The position numbers and the translations under genes are program-made. A stretch of 64,000 nt of DNA. It comes from Vibrio sp. ED004. Its GTDB lineage: Bacteria > Pseudomonadota > Gammaproteobacteria > Enterobacterales > Vibrionaceae. The notes under the pieces were generated by a model. That model searched no databases and was not told the origin of the DNA. It worked only from the letters and a program-made list of their open reading frames with translations. The first letter of the stretch is position 1, and each line of letters begins with the position of its first letter. Shown here piece by piece: positions 1 through 12,206 of the stretch. The stretch lies in NCBI RefSeq assembly GCF_023206395.1, contig NZ_CP066149.1, forward strand, positions 3,658,001-3,722,000, in the 5' to 3' direction.

Positions 1-23
1 AGCCTAACTTGGCTCTTAAAAAC

Positions 24-1691
24 TCAAGCGACAACACTTTCTAGTGCTTGGTGCGCTTGAGCTAAATTCCCTTTACTCAACTCAATGAGGTTGCCGGTAT
101 CCATTTTGAAAATTCGGTCTGCGGCATCAAAATAAGCGTCATCATGAGTAATCGCGATAACAGTCACACCACGCTGTTTAAGTAGCGGAAGTAGCTGGCG
201 GTAAAAGAGTTTTCTGAATCTTGGGTCCTGATCAGCGGCCCATTCATCAAGTAGAATGCATCCACGTTTTTCGAGTACTGACATCATCAATGCCAGTCGT
301 TTCCGCTGACCTTGCGAATATCTCACGTCGCTCAACTTACCTTGCTGATGTTCGACCTTGTGCGCCATTTCAAGTCGTATCATCCACTCATCAATATCTT
401 GGTTTTCGATGTCTTGGCCTTCACCATCGACGATTTGATGAAACAGATGAAAGTCACTGAACACTGCTGAGAATTGATGGCGATAGTCTTGCCAATGTTC
501 TTGAGTTACTTCGTTACCATCGACATAAACCTGGCCAGAATGCGGTCGGTAAAGCCCTGTTAGAAGGCGAGCAAAGGTCGATTTTCCACTACCATTCCCA
601 CCAATAATAAAGATGTGTTCACCACGTTCGATCTTGATGTCAATCGGACCGACACCAAAAGAGTCACCATCAGAATCTGAACGATATCGATAGCTGGTAC
701 CTACGAGTTCAAGTGAATTGAAGACTTTGGTTTGCGCGAGCTTCGGGTTGAGGCTTAGTTCGGTGCTCAAGTCTAACGACGACAATTTCTTCATCGAAAT
801 GTTGGCGGTGATCAATGTTGGAATTGAGCCGACTGCCGACATCAATGGCGTTCTCATGAACAGCACAACTAAGGCGAACGTAGAAGCGACTTCCAGTGAT
901 GCCCACCCCAAACCCGTCGCAAGGTAAAAATTCAAACCGATTAACGCCAATACAACGGTGTTCGCCATGTTGGCTGCAAAACCATTTAAGATGTCTGCTT
1001 GTGTCACTTCTTTTCGATAGCCTTCCGCATTCGCCGAAAAAGTTTCATCAAAGTAACGTTTGGCCCTGAATGGATTTAACGAGAGCTCTTTACGACCATC
1101 AATCAAAGACTGGTAATCGTGATACAGTTTGTCGTCATATTCACGAACCTGTTTAACGTGCTTGATGATGCGTGTAACGAGTATATAGCCAACAACACCC
1201 GTTAAAGAGAGCATTAATAAGCTGATACCAAACAATGGCATAGACAAAAAAGCCAAGTAGGCCAAAGCCACCGCTGTTAGCACTAAGCCATAAATCAACT
1301 CTGGTAAATGTACGAATGCGATAGTGATATTTCGAATATCGGTATTCAGTGAAGCAAGCACCCCTGCACTTCCTACTTTTTCAACTTGTTCGATATCGGT
1401 ATTCAAGAGTTGAGAAACCAATTCACAACGTTTGTTGTAAACGAACTTATGACCCAATTTATGAAGTGCGACCTGTGCGAAAGTGGCTGTCACCAACAAA
1501 CCAATCAACAACAAGGTGAACTGGAGCAAAGTGTTAGAAAGTGGCTCACTACTCTCGAGCAACTTGTGCTGAATAAACGCAATTACCCCTACACTAAGAA
1601 ACGCGCTCGCAATACTTAACAAGATCACAAGGGACAATGACTTTTTCTGTTTTTCAGCCAGTAATAGGATTAATCCCATCTCACATACCAT
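24..1691 (-). CDS. Cyclic-peptide/siderophore-type ABC exporter (fused permease and ATPase)
   Basis: This is an inner-membrane half-transporter of 555 residues. The first ~300 residues hold about six hydrophobic segments and the last ~220 an ABC ATPase. Visible motifs are Walker A GGNGSGKST, signature-like YSQGQRKRLAL and Walker B GCILLDEW. This architecture is that of the PvdE/SyrD cyclic peptide exporter family, which moves peptide siderophores or their precursors out of the cytoplasm. Its place next to fhuB, fhuD and fhuC genes and a phosphopantetheinyl transferase supports siderophore export; the substrate is not identifiable. A Fur-box-like site lies just upstream. The start is uncertain: an ATG four codons further in is equally possible. 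Confidence 0.85.
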   Translation of the reverse strand: MVCEMGLILLLAEKQKKSLSLVILLSIASAFLSVGVIAFIQHKLLESSEPLSNTLLQFTLLLIGLLVTATFAQVALHKLGHKFVYNKRCELVSQLLNTDIEQVEKVGSAGVLASLNTDIRNITIAFVHLPELIYGLVLTAVALAYLAFLSMPLFGISLLMLSLTGVVGYILVTRIIKHVKQVREYDDKLYHDYQSLIDGRKELSLNPFRAKRYFDETFSANAEGYRKEVTQADILNGFAANMANTVVLALIGLNFYLATGLGWASLEVASTFALVVLFMRTPLMSAVGSIPTLITANISMKKLSSLDLSTELSLNPKLAQTKVFNSLELVGTSYRYRSDSDGDSFGVGPIDIKIERGEHIFIIGGNGSGKSTFARLLTGLYRPHSGQVYVDGNEVTQEHWQDYRHQFSAVFSDFHLFHQIVDGEGQDIENQDIDEWMIRLEMAHKVEHQQGKLSDVRYSQGQRKRLALMMSVLEKRGCILLDEWAADQDPRFRKLFYRQLLPLLKQRGVTVIAITHDDAYFDAADRIFKMDTGNLIELSKGNLAQAHQALESVVA

Positions 1692-1706
1692 TTAATTAAT
1701 TATTAT

Positions 1707-1725
1707 TGTGATTATCATTATCGAT
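1707..1725. promoter_or_regulatory. Fur-box-like site upstream of the exporter
   Basis: A 19-base stretch containing ATTATCATTATC closely resembles the Fur consensus (GATAATGATAATCATTATC). It lies 16-34 bases before the start of the ABC exporter on the minus strand, so iron repression of the exporter is likely. Seen by eye, not scored. Confidence 0.7.
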
Positions 1726-1847
1726 AAATTGATAAGGTAATCCCGTTTAAGCCTAACCAAGTGACTTTGTTGTTTTGTTTCTGCGTTGTTTACACCACCG
1801 AGCAATTAGCAATTAGCAATCAGAATGGTGTCATCAACATCATTCCA

Positions 1848-4755
<2,908 letters not shown>

Positions 4756-4759
<4 letters not shown>

Positions 4760-5535
4760 GCTGTCTCCAAATCACCAGGCATTGCGACTGGGTAACCCGC
4801 CGAGTGCTGAGTAATGTGCATAGGTACACCATAGATGTCTTTCAATATCGACTCTTTGAACACTTCATCAACCACGCCTTCGACCAATAGCTCCCCGCTA
4901 TGAAGGGCAATGATATGATCGCAAAAGCGCGCTGCCATGTTGATATCGTGTATCACGATGATCACACCGATCTCTAACGTTTCACTCAATTGCTTAATCA
5001 ATGTCAGCATTTCAATCTGATGACCAATATCGAGCGCTGCTAGTGGTTCATCGAGCAATAGGTATTTGGTGCGCTGAGCCAACAGCATCGCAAGCCACAC
5101 ACGCTGGCGTTCACCACCCGACAAAGTATCGACTAAACGATCAGCGTATTGGATAGTGTCGGTGAGTTGCATCGCCTCTTGAACGTATTGCTTATCTTTA
5201 CTTGAGAGTCGGCCTAATAAGCCATGCCAAGGGTAACGACCAAAGCTCACAAGATCTTTGCCTGATAGACTATCGGTTGCGGGTAAATGTTGTGGTAAGT
5301 AGGCAATTTGCTGAGCGAAATCTTTATCTGACCACTTAGCTACAGGTTTATCTTTAAGAAAAATATCACCTGAAGTGGCGTGCTGTTGCTTAGCGAGCAA
5401 CTTTAATAAGGTCGACTTCCCGGAGCCGTTGTGCCCAACTAAAGCGTAAATTTTTCCTTGCTCAAACGACACATCAAATGTCTTGAGCAATTGTTTATCC
5501 CCTACGCTAAAACCGAGTCCCTTTGCTTCGAGCAT
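4756..5535 (-). CDS. fhuC: Iron-siderophore ABC transporter ATPase FhuC
   Basis: This 259-residue ATPase shows Walker A GHNGSGKSTLL, Q-loop LPQHLP, signature LSGGERQRVWLAMLLAQ and Walker B YLLLDEPLAALD. It matches the FepC/FhuC family, which energises siderophore uptake through FhuB. The reading frame is open to an ATG at 5559, but the ATG at 5535 is preceded by AAGG at proper spacing and begins directly with the ATPase domain, so it is preferred. It is the first gene of the fhuC-fhuD-fhuB operon and shares its upstream region with the divergent phosphopantetheinyl transferase gene. Confidence 0.9.
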
Positions 5536-5640
5536 ATCTTCAACCTTAAAACACATCATTCACTAAAAAATTAATGAAATACGAACATATTCATAAAATC
5601 ATTAACAGACACGCTTTTATACACTTGCAAAAATTCAAAT

Positions 5641-5659
5641 GCAAACGATTTTCATTTAG
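5641..5659. promoter_or_regulatory. Possible Fur box between fhuC and the phosphopantetheinyl transferase
   Basis: GCAAACGATTTTCATTTAG is a partial match to the Fur consensus and sits in the divergent intergenic region, so it could repress both transcription units. It is weaker than the other two candidate sites in this window. Confidence 0.45.
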
Positions 5660-5762
5660 ATTAAACTATATGCCATACGAGCTTTTTCCCTATAATTTAA
5701 AGGGTTAGCGTTCTTACGATGAATCACATACGCTTGTTACGGATTATTCACCTTGTTGCAAA

Positions 5763-6560
5763 ATGGTTAAGCCAATGAAGAACAGCACCTTTCACCCATT
5801 ACCACTGGATCATCCGTTTATGGTCGATGAATTCTGTTTTACAACAGGCTTGGGCTTCAATGATAAAAAGATTGATATCCATATCGCGCAGTTTGATAAA
5901 CGGCACTTCAATGACAAGCTATTTGATATAACTAACGTGTACTGCCCCATCGCAATTACTCATTCGGTCGACAAAAGGAAGGCCGAATACTTTGCAGGGC
6001 GTTATTTGGTCGCAAAGGAGTTACAACAACTGGGCTTCGCGCATCAGAGGCTTGAGCCAAACATTGCCCGAAGCCCAACGTTGCCTTCAGGTGTTGCGGG
6101 TTCAATTTCCCACAGTGAAGACTTGGCTTGTATCGCGGTTTTACCTTCTCGCAATTCAAACAGAGAAAGCATCGGGATTGATATTCAACACTCAATAACA
6201 AATGACGTATGTCGTGATATCGGAAACATGGTGGCAAACGTTGATGAGATAGAGCTTATGCTGAAGTTTGGGATGACTTATTCAGAAGCTGTGACATTAC
6301 TATTTTCGGCTAAGGAAGCCATCTATAAAGCGTTGGGTCGATTTGTGACTAACAGCTTGGATTTTGGCTCTGCAACACTGATCGCGATAGACAAAGTCGG
6401 TGTTAAATTTGCATTATCACAACAAGTCATTTTGCAAACTCACGACATCATAAGTGACAGTGTAGCAAGAAGTGATTTAAGGGCAATAACCTGCCAGTAC
6501 AGGTACTTAGAACAACAGCAAGCGTATTTAACCGTGTGTTATTGCCAACTTGATAAATAA
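5763..6560 (+). CDS. 4'-phosphopantetheinyl transferase (EntD/Sfp-type)
   Basis: This 265-residue protein belongs to the Sfp/EntD superfamily, which transfers the phosphopantetheine arm of CoA to carrier domains of siderophore synthetases. Seen motifs are the Mg-binding GIDIQ (about residues 137-141) and the downstream FSAKEAIYKAL helix that carries the catalytic K/E residues; F replaces the usual W at its start. Its position divergent from fhuC, across a possible Fur box, suggests it serves siderophore synthesis, but no synthetase is present in the window. The start lacks a clear Shine-Dalgarno; ATG at 5775 is an alternative. Confidence 0.85.
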   Translation: MVKPMKNSTFHPLPLDHPFMVDEFCFTTGLGFNDKKIDIHIAQFDKRHFNDKLFDITNVYCPIAITHSVDKRKAEYFAGRYLVAKELQQLGFAHQRLEPNIARSPTLPSGVAGSISHSEDLACIAVLPSRNSNRESIGIDIQHSITNDVCRDIGNMVANVDEIELMLKFGMTYSEAVTLLFSAKEAIYKALGRFVTNSLDFGSATLIAIDKVGVKFALSQQVILQTHDIISDSVARSDLRAITCQYRYLEQQQAYLTVCYCQLDK

Positions 6561-6581
6561 CGATTGCGCTGATTAACCAAC

Positions 6582-7049
6582 TTAAATAGGAATGCTCATC
6601 ACATGATGGTCGGGATCGGTTTCTATATCGACGGTTGACCAACCAAGGGAGAGATACAAAGACGGAATATTAGTGTAGGCGTAAAGATCAGACGTTGAAT
6701 CTTGCGACGCTGCAGACTGATAGAAGCCTGGCATTTGCTCGACCGCACGCTTGATCAACTCACTCGCAATGCCTTGACCGCGCCATTCCTCATCCACATA
6801 AACGGCATTGATCCATACTACATCCCTCACTTTATGAGGTTCTTGAAAATGGGAATACGCCAAACCGCCAATCACGACATTTTCGCGAAGCACTACGAGT
6901 ACTGGTGGCAATTGAATATTGTCGGGGGTTGATTGCTCTGGATAGGCCGTTTTAAACTCAAAGTCCGCCCATTCGCTTTGAAAAAGACGTTCGAGCTGTC
7001 GCCAGTGTGGTGAGTGTTGGTCACATTGTCTGAAGACGACTTTCTGCAT
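6582..7049 (-). CDS. GNAT-family N-acetyltransferase
   Basis: This 155-residue protein has the GNAT acetyl-CoA-binding motif A, seen as DEEWRGQGIASELIKRAVE (R/Q-x-x-G-x-G/A pattern), followed by a typical SLYLSLGW segment near the C-terminus. The substrate cannot be predicted. An AAGGAA ribosome-binding site precedes the ATG. The gene is convergent with the phosphopantetheinyl transferase, with only 21 bases between the two stops and no obvious terminator. Confidence 0.85.
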   Translation of the reverse strand: MQKVVFRQCDQHSPHWRQLERLFQSEWADFEFKTAYPEQSTPDNIQLPPVLVVLRENVVIGGLAYSHFQEPHKVRDVVWINAVYVDEEWRGQGIASELIKRAVEQMPGFYQSAASQDSTSDLYAYTNIPSLYLSLGWSTVDIETDPDHHVMSIPI

Positions 7050-7127
7050 TCAAAATTCCTTTTCAAATACTGGATAAATAGGGCTGTAGATCATGACTTT
7101 TGATGTAGGGATAGAAGACGAATATCA

Positions 7128-7265
7128 CTACTCTTCTTCCTCATAATGTTCATCGTCTGGTTCTTGATTAATCTCTTCTCCACAGCCTAAGCATTCGGTT
7201 TGTAAGTCAGTTGGCATAACAATAATCAAACCACAATGAGGACATAAATCGCCTTGCTGATACAT
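7128..7265 (-). CDS. 45-residue zinc-ribbon protein
   Basis: This short reading frame begins MYQQGDLCPHCG and has a second cysteine pair, CLGCG, about 17 residues later, giving a four-cysteine zinc-ribbon pattern. The tail is strongly acidic (several consecutive Glu). An AAGGA ribosome-binding site sits just before the ATG. It lies 31 bases downstream of the PcfJ-like gene on the same strand and is probably cotranscribed with it. Function unknown; zinc binding is inferred from the cysteine spacing. Confidence 0.75.
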   Translation of the reverse strand: MYQQGDLCPHCGLIIVMPTDLQTECLGCGEEINQEPDDEHYEEEE

Positions 7266-7296
7266 ACTGATTTTCCTTCAACTTCACGACGATAAC

Positions 7297-8436
7297 TTAT
7301 TCACGACGATACTTCGGATACTTTTGCTTGCTCGTTTCTAACCAATCATGGATAACTTGCAGAGCAGATTCAGACGGCGGTGCATTCCTTTTGCCACAGA
7401 TTTGGTCAATTTCAAACGGAAATACTTTGCTAGGAACACGGCGCAAGCCTATGGTCAAACGCTGAGGTTTCAACACTCTAAACACCACATAGCGATCACT
7501 CATGATTCTATTATGGTACACGCCTATACAGTGTTTTTGCTCGATACCCTCTTTCTCGAGGTCGTAGTAATCGGTAATTGGGTGGATGTTGTCATTACCA
7601 AGTAGAGGCACAGGATAAGGAATATCCATGTCTAATGGGCGACTGCCTTCTAGACGACGCAGTTGACGCTGTTCCGTCCATCTATCATGAAGCTGTTCAA
7701 ACATCGCGAATGAGTTTTGGCTGGTAATCGAGCGCAGAGGATCATCAATTTCTAAATCCTGCCCTAACAAAATTGCATCTTGGAACATCGCCATCTTCGA
7801 TGGAGCATTGAGCCTGCCCTCTTCAACCATCGCAATACCGAGTCGACTGCCTGTCAAAAATGGATGTACTTGGTCCAAACGCAGTGCTGTGTAGCCGACC
7901 TTTGAGTAGTGCTTAAACTTAAGAACGCGCCTTTGTAATGGCTCAAGGATTCGAACGATGTGGTCGAGCTCGTCACCAACGTTGTAGTGCAGCTCTAGCT
8001 TATCGATAAATTTCAGCGTCGCTTTGCTGCTGTCTAAACCCAACTTGGCTAAGATCTTCTTTTGTCCTAAACGGCTCAGCTCTAATGCTTTCTGATTATC
8101 GACACTGTATTTCATGCAAATCATCGCCAAGATAACGGGCCTTAATTCAAGCAGTTGTGCCGCTTCATAGGTGTTCGCAGCCAACCATAGCATTTGATAC
8201 TGATACTCTGGAAAGTCATCTGTGATTTCACGATAACGAGCTGGCAAGGATTCTAACCAGCGACCATTAACATCAAACTGCTCCACAAGATTGAGACTTA
8301 ACCCAATGCCACCATCAAGCGGGCGTCTACCATCTTCGAACACATGAAAGCCCACGAGCTTTTGCGACCAATCACTGATCTCAATATCGTAATCAAAGCC
8401 AAGTGTTCGAGTGGGAATGGTAAGTAATGCTGTCAT
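7297..8436 (-). CDS. PcfJ-like domain protein
   Basis: This 379-residue protein has no signal peptide or membrane segment. The C-terminal third carries the signature of the PcfJ-like family: EGIEQKHCIGVYHNRI followed by RYVVFRVLKPQRLTIGLRR (in part) and then DQICGKRNAPPS. The N-terminal ~250 residues are charged and helical and not recognised. PcfJ was named from conjugative elements, and homologues occur widely in mobile regions, but no conjugation gene is near here. Its function is unknown. The zinc-ribbon gene follows on the same strand. Confidence 0.65.
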   Translation of the reverse strand: MTALLTIPTRTLGFDYDIEISDWSQKLVGFHVFEDGRRPLDGGIGLSLNLVEQFDVNGRWLESLPARYREITDDFPEYQYQMLWLAANTYEAAQLLELRPVILAMICMKYSVDNQKALELSRLGQKKILAKLGLDSSKATLKFIDKLELHYNVGDELDHIVRILEPLQRRVLKFKHYSKVGYTALRLDQVHPFLTGSRLGIAMVEEGRLNAPSKMAMFQDAILLGQDLEIDDPLRSITSQNSFAMFEQLHDRWTEQRQLRRLEGSRPLDMDIPYPVPLLGNDNIHPITDYYDLEKEGIEQKHCIGVYHNRIMSDRYVVFRVLKPQRLTIGLRRVPSKVFPFEIDQICGKRNAPPSESALQVIHDWLETSKQKYPKYRRE

Positions 8437-8671
8437 TGATGCCTCTTCGTTAATGGCGCGTTGGACTGTCGAGCCTATCTACTAGCATAAGCTAACGCTC
8501 GAACCACTATAACAACCTTTTGTAAATTTCTTATCAATCAAAGCGATATAGATACGAGGGTACTTAGAAGATCTTTGAATGATGATTTTGCGCAATATGA
8601 GACCTCTTCGATATCATTTGCGCCAACAAAAACTATGCTTGATACATAACCCACAATAAAAGGCTTAAATT

Positions 8672-9094
8672 ATGGAATACCGACATATTCTAGTCGCCGT
8701 TGAACTATCTGAAGACACCAAAGTACTTATTGATAGAGCGGCTTTCTTCGCCGATAAACTCGATGCGGGTATTTCGTTTGTTTATATCGACGGTACCCAT
8801 GGTGAAATTTATCCTGAACTCGTTGATATTCAAGGGAACGACGGTGATTTACCCATCAATGAAGATGCAGTTAATCACCTGAAAGAGTTTGAGGCTTATG
8901 CAAAGCACCCTATCAAGCATATTTTCGTGGGTACGGGCGATTTGAACGATAAACTCAAAAATACCATCGAAGCAAACAACGTCGACCTATTGATGTGTGG
9001 TCACCACCATGATTTTTGGCATAAACTTATTTCCCATTCGAAACAGATCATCGACACCTCTCCTATCGATATTCTAGTCGTTCCTATGGAATAG
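8672..9094 (+). CDS. Universal stress protein (UspA family)
   Basis: This 140-residue protein starts with the typical Usp first strand (YRHILVAVELSED) and ends with the last one (SPIDILVVPM). The region where ATP-binding Usps have G-x2-G-x9-G(S/T) reads CGHHHDFWHKLISHSKQ, which lacks the glycine pattern, so it is probably a UspA-like non-ATP-binding type. It stands alone upstream of the photolyase operon. A small inverted repeat (GCCAACC at 9130, GGTTGGC at 9152) follows it, without a T-run. Confidence 0.85.
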   Translation: MEYRHILVAVELSEDTKVLIDRAAFFADKLDAGISFVYIDGTHGEIYPELVDIQGNDGDLPINEDAVNHLKEFEAYAKHPIKHIFVGTGDLNDKLKNTIEANNVDLLMCGHHHDFWHKLISHSKQIIDTSPIDILVVPME

Positions 9095-9288
9095 AGGCTT
9101 TAACGCCCCTCCTAGAAATATCCTGTCTTGCCAACCTCTATCGGTATTATTGGTTGGCTGAGCCTCCCCCTATTAAATCACCTTCTTAAACTCAATCTAA
9201 CTATCATTCACTCGCTGAAATCATTTGTGATCTTGTCAGCCTATCAACTCGTAAGCGTCTAATAATTAAAAAATAACGAGTGTAAGCA

Positions 9289-10650
9289 ATGAAAAAGATT
9301 GGCCTCTATCTGTTTACAAATGACTTAAGAATCAAAGACAATCTGTTACTCCATCATGCAGCACAGAGTGTCGATGAACTCATCTGCGTGATCGTCGAAC
9401 CAAGCCTGTCTCAATTCTCCGCAGACTTCGCCCAAGAGCTTGAATACGGTTCCCATCGTCGTGATTTCATTTCGCAGTCAATAGGCAATCTTGCAGCGAA
9501 TTTAGAAGGCCTTGGACAAAAATTCATTCGTTTAAGTCAGAATCTACTGGAGCTAAATACAAGCGTTCCAACACTCAGTCATATTATTGCTTCACAAAAC
9601 GTCACACACTTTTTCGCAAGCGCACATTGTGGTTATGACGAGAAATCTCTCACAAACGAGTTATTAAACAAACACCCAAATTTGATATCGAGTTTGTCGC
9701 ACCACACTACTTTGTTTGAGCAAGGTGAACTGCCGTTTGAGTTATCAAAGCTTCCACGTTCGTTTACCAAGTTCAGAATGCAAGTTGAGCACACGGATAT
9801 TGATACTCCTGAAACGGTCATTTCCCAACTTCCACCAACTCCCACATCTCTACTTGACGAGTCTGAGGCCTTAACTGAGAGTCCTCTCTCTTCGGTATAT
9901 CTAGGCGGCGAAACAGCCGGTTTGGTTCATTTAAAGCACTACTTTTCACAGAGCTATGCCCGCTCTTACAAACAGACACGGAATGCGTTTGATGGAATCG
10001 AAAACTCAACCAAATTCTCGCCTTGGTTGGCACTTGGCTGTGTTTCTCCGAAAACAATCTACCGCCACTTAAAACAGTTTGAAGCACAACACGGAGCGAA
10101 CGACTCGACTTATTGGATCTACTTTGAGTTGTTATGGCGTGAGTACTTCTATTGGAAAGGCTTATCGCTCGGCTCGTCACTGTTTGGCACAAACAATGAA
10201 CTCGATAATCAACACGCTTCAACATCATCGAACCTCTGCTTCGCCAAATGGAAAAGTGGCAACACCAACTACCCAATTGTCGATGCCTGTATGCGCCAGC
10301 TTAACGCCACAGGTTATATGTCTAATCGAGGAAGACAGCTTGTCGCGAGCTGCTTGATTTATGAATTAGGGATCGATTGGCGACATGGTGCAGCTTACTT
10401 CGAGAGCCAGCTCATCGACTATGACGTAGCTTCAAACTGGGGTAACTGGGCGTATATTGCTGGGGCGCTCAACTCTCAAACAAACAGTCAGGCCAACAAG
10501 AAAGACGGTGCCAATCAAGCGCAACCTAAATCACGCCATTTCGACTTAGTTAAGCAGACAGAGACGTATGACCCGGAGCATACATTTATAAACAAATGGC
10601 ACCGTGAAGACGAAGCTTCAGCCACACCTAGATACCAGGACGTAATATGA
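9289..10650 (+). CDS. Cryptochrome DASH
   Basis: This 453-residue flavoprotein of the photolyase/cryptochrome superfamily has an N-terminal antenna-binding alpha/beta domain (IGLYLFTNDLRIKDN) and a C-terminal FAD-binding helical domain. Diagnostic stretches are WLALGCVSPKTIYRHL, FELLWREYFYWKG, GYMSNRGRQLVASCLIYELG and DYDVASNWGNWAYIAG, the last two typical of Cry-DASH. Family members bind FAD and a folate and act on pyrimidine dimers, mainly in single-stranded DNA, or as light sensors. The stop overlaps the next gene by 4 bases, so it leads a three-gene operon. Confidence 0.92.
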   Translation: MKKIGLYLFTNDLRIKDNLLLHHAAQSVDELICVIVEPSLSQFSADFAQELEYGSHRRDFISQSIGNLAANLEGLGQKFIRLSQNLLELNTSVPTLSHIIASQNVTHFFASAHCGYDEKSLTNELLNKHPNLISSLSHHTTLFEQGELPFELSKLPRSFTKFRMQVEHTDIDTPETVISQLPPTPTSLLDESEALTESPLSSVYLGGETAGLVHLKHYFSQSYARSYKQTRNAFDGIENSTKFSPWLALGCVSPKTIYRHLKQFEAQHGANDSTYWIYFELLWREYFYWKGLSLGSSLFGTNNELDNQHASTSSNLCFAKWKSGNTNYPIVDACMRQLNATGYMSNRGRQLVASCLIYELGIDWRHGAAYFESQLIDYDVASNWGNWAYIAGALNSQTNSQANKKDGANQAQPKSRHFDLVKQTETYDPEHTFINKWHREDEASATPRYQDVI

Positions 10651-12206
10651 AATACAAAACCGTGCGCCTTCTCTTGGGTGACCAGCTCAACATTGAGCAC
10701 TCTTGGTTTGATCATGTTAGCGATGAAGTGATTTACCTCATCGCCGAATTGAAACAAGAAACCGACTACGTAGCGTCACACGTACAGAAAGTCGCTGCGT
10801 TCTTCTCTGCTTTGGGCTACTTCGCTGAGGAACTGACACAACGCGGCCATCAAGTATTACACCTAACCTTGGATGACACGGCACAATTCAACAACCTCGA
10901 TGCATTGCTACAGCATTACACACATGAGTTTGACGCTGAAAAGTTCGAATACCAAAGGCCCGACGAATACCGCCTATTACAGCAGTTGAACCAGCTCAAG
11001 TTGCCCAAAGCGATCAAAGGTTGCTGCGATTCAGAGCACTTCCTCTTCCCGTTTGACGAAATTGAACAGCAGTTTCCGAAAGACAAACACATCATGATGG
11101 AACACTTCTATCGTCGAATGAGAAAGCGTTTCAACATTCTATTAGAAGACGGAAAGCCGGTCGGTGGTAAATGGAACTACGACGCAAATAACCGTAAGAA
11201 GCTTAAGAAGCAAGACATTGATAACCTGCCACAGCCTTTGATGTTTGCGAACGATATATCATCTATTTTAGAAAGGATCGAACGCCATCAAGTAGAAACC
11301 ATAGGGACAGTTGGTAACCAGTTATTATGGCCAGTCAATCGCGCGCAAAGCTTGTCTCTGCTCGCCCACTTCTGCCAAGTCTGTTTGCCGCTGTTTGGAC
11401 ACTTTCAAGACGCGATGACCACAGAACACGACTCTAAATGGAGCTTGTATCACAGCCGTATTTCGTTCTCATTGAACAGCAAACTTCTTAGCCCCAAAGA
11501 AGTCATTGATGCGGCACTTTCCGCCTACCAAGCTTCTTCTAAGTCAAACACTCCAACTATCGATATTGCACAGGTCGAAGGTTTCGTACGTCAAGTTCTG
11601 GGGTGGCGTGAATACATACGTGCGGTGTATTGGGCGAACATGCCTGCGTACGCCAACAAAAACCACTACGACGCCGATCGTCAATTGCCTCATTACTTCT
11701 GGGATGGTCAAACCAAAATGAACTGCATGAAGCACGCGATTGGTCAGTCATTGGAGTTTGCTTACGCGCATCATATTCAAAGGCTCATGGTCACGGGCAA
11801 CTTCTGCTTAATCACGGGCATCGCACCCGACCAAGTCGACAGTTGGTACCTTGGCATTTACGTTGATGCCATTGAATGGGTCGAAATGCCAAATACGCGA
11901 GGTATGGCACTGTTTGCGGATGGCGGGATCGTAGGAACCAAACCATACTCTGCCAGCGGTTCGTACATTAATCGCATGAGTGACTACTGCAAAGGCTGCC
12001 ATTATCAGATTAAAGAACGTAGTGGTGAACGCTCGTGTCCATTCAATAGCTTGTACTGGCGTTTTATGAATCAACACCGTGAAGCATTAAATCGAAACCC
12101 TCGAATGGGGATGCTGTATCGCTCTTGGGACAATATGGACGAACACGATCAGCAAACAATACTTGATACCGCAGAACAACGAATGACTAACTTGGAGGAC
12201 TTATAA
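10647..12206 (+). CDS. FeS-type (6-4) photolyase / cryptochrome B-like protein
   Basis: This 519-residue protein belongs to the bacterial iron-sulphur photolyase clade (PhrB/CryB-like). The N-terminus (VRLLLGDQLN) is the domain of unknown antenna type in this clade. Four cysteines suitable for a [4Fe-4S] cluster are at residues 360 (KMNCMKH), 448 and 451 (DYCKGC) and 464 (ERSCPFN), a spacing identical to that I recall for Agrobacterium PhrB. Family members repair (6-4) photoproducts in blue light. It overlaps Cry-DASH by 4 bases upstream and the SDR gene by 1 base downstream. Confidence 0.9.
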   Translation: MKYKTVRLLLGDQLNIEHSWFDHVSDEVIYLIAELKQETDYVASHVQKVAAFFSALGYFAEELTQRGHQVLHLTLDDTAQFNNLDALLQHYTHEFDAEKFEYQRPDEYRLLQQLNQLKLPKAIKGCCDSEHFLFPFDEIEQQFPKDKHIMMEHFYRRMRKRFNILLEDGKPVGGKWNYDANNRKKLKKQDIDNLPQPLMFANDISSILERIERHQVETIGTVGNQLLWPVNRAQSLSLLAHFCQVCLPLFGHFQDAMTTEHDSKWSLYHSRISFSLNSKLLSPKEVIDAALSAYQASSKSNTPTIDIAQVEGFVRQVLGWREYIRAVYWANMPAYANKNHYDADRQLPHYFWDGQTKMNCMKHAIGQSLEFAYAHHIQRLMVTGNFCLITGIAPDQVDSWYLGIYVDAIEWVEMPNTRGMALFADGGIVGTKPYSASGSYINRMSDYCKGCHYQIKERSGERSCPFNSLYWRFMNQHREALNRNPRMGMLYRSWDNMDEHDQQTILDTAEQRMTNLEDL

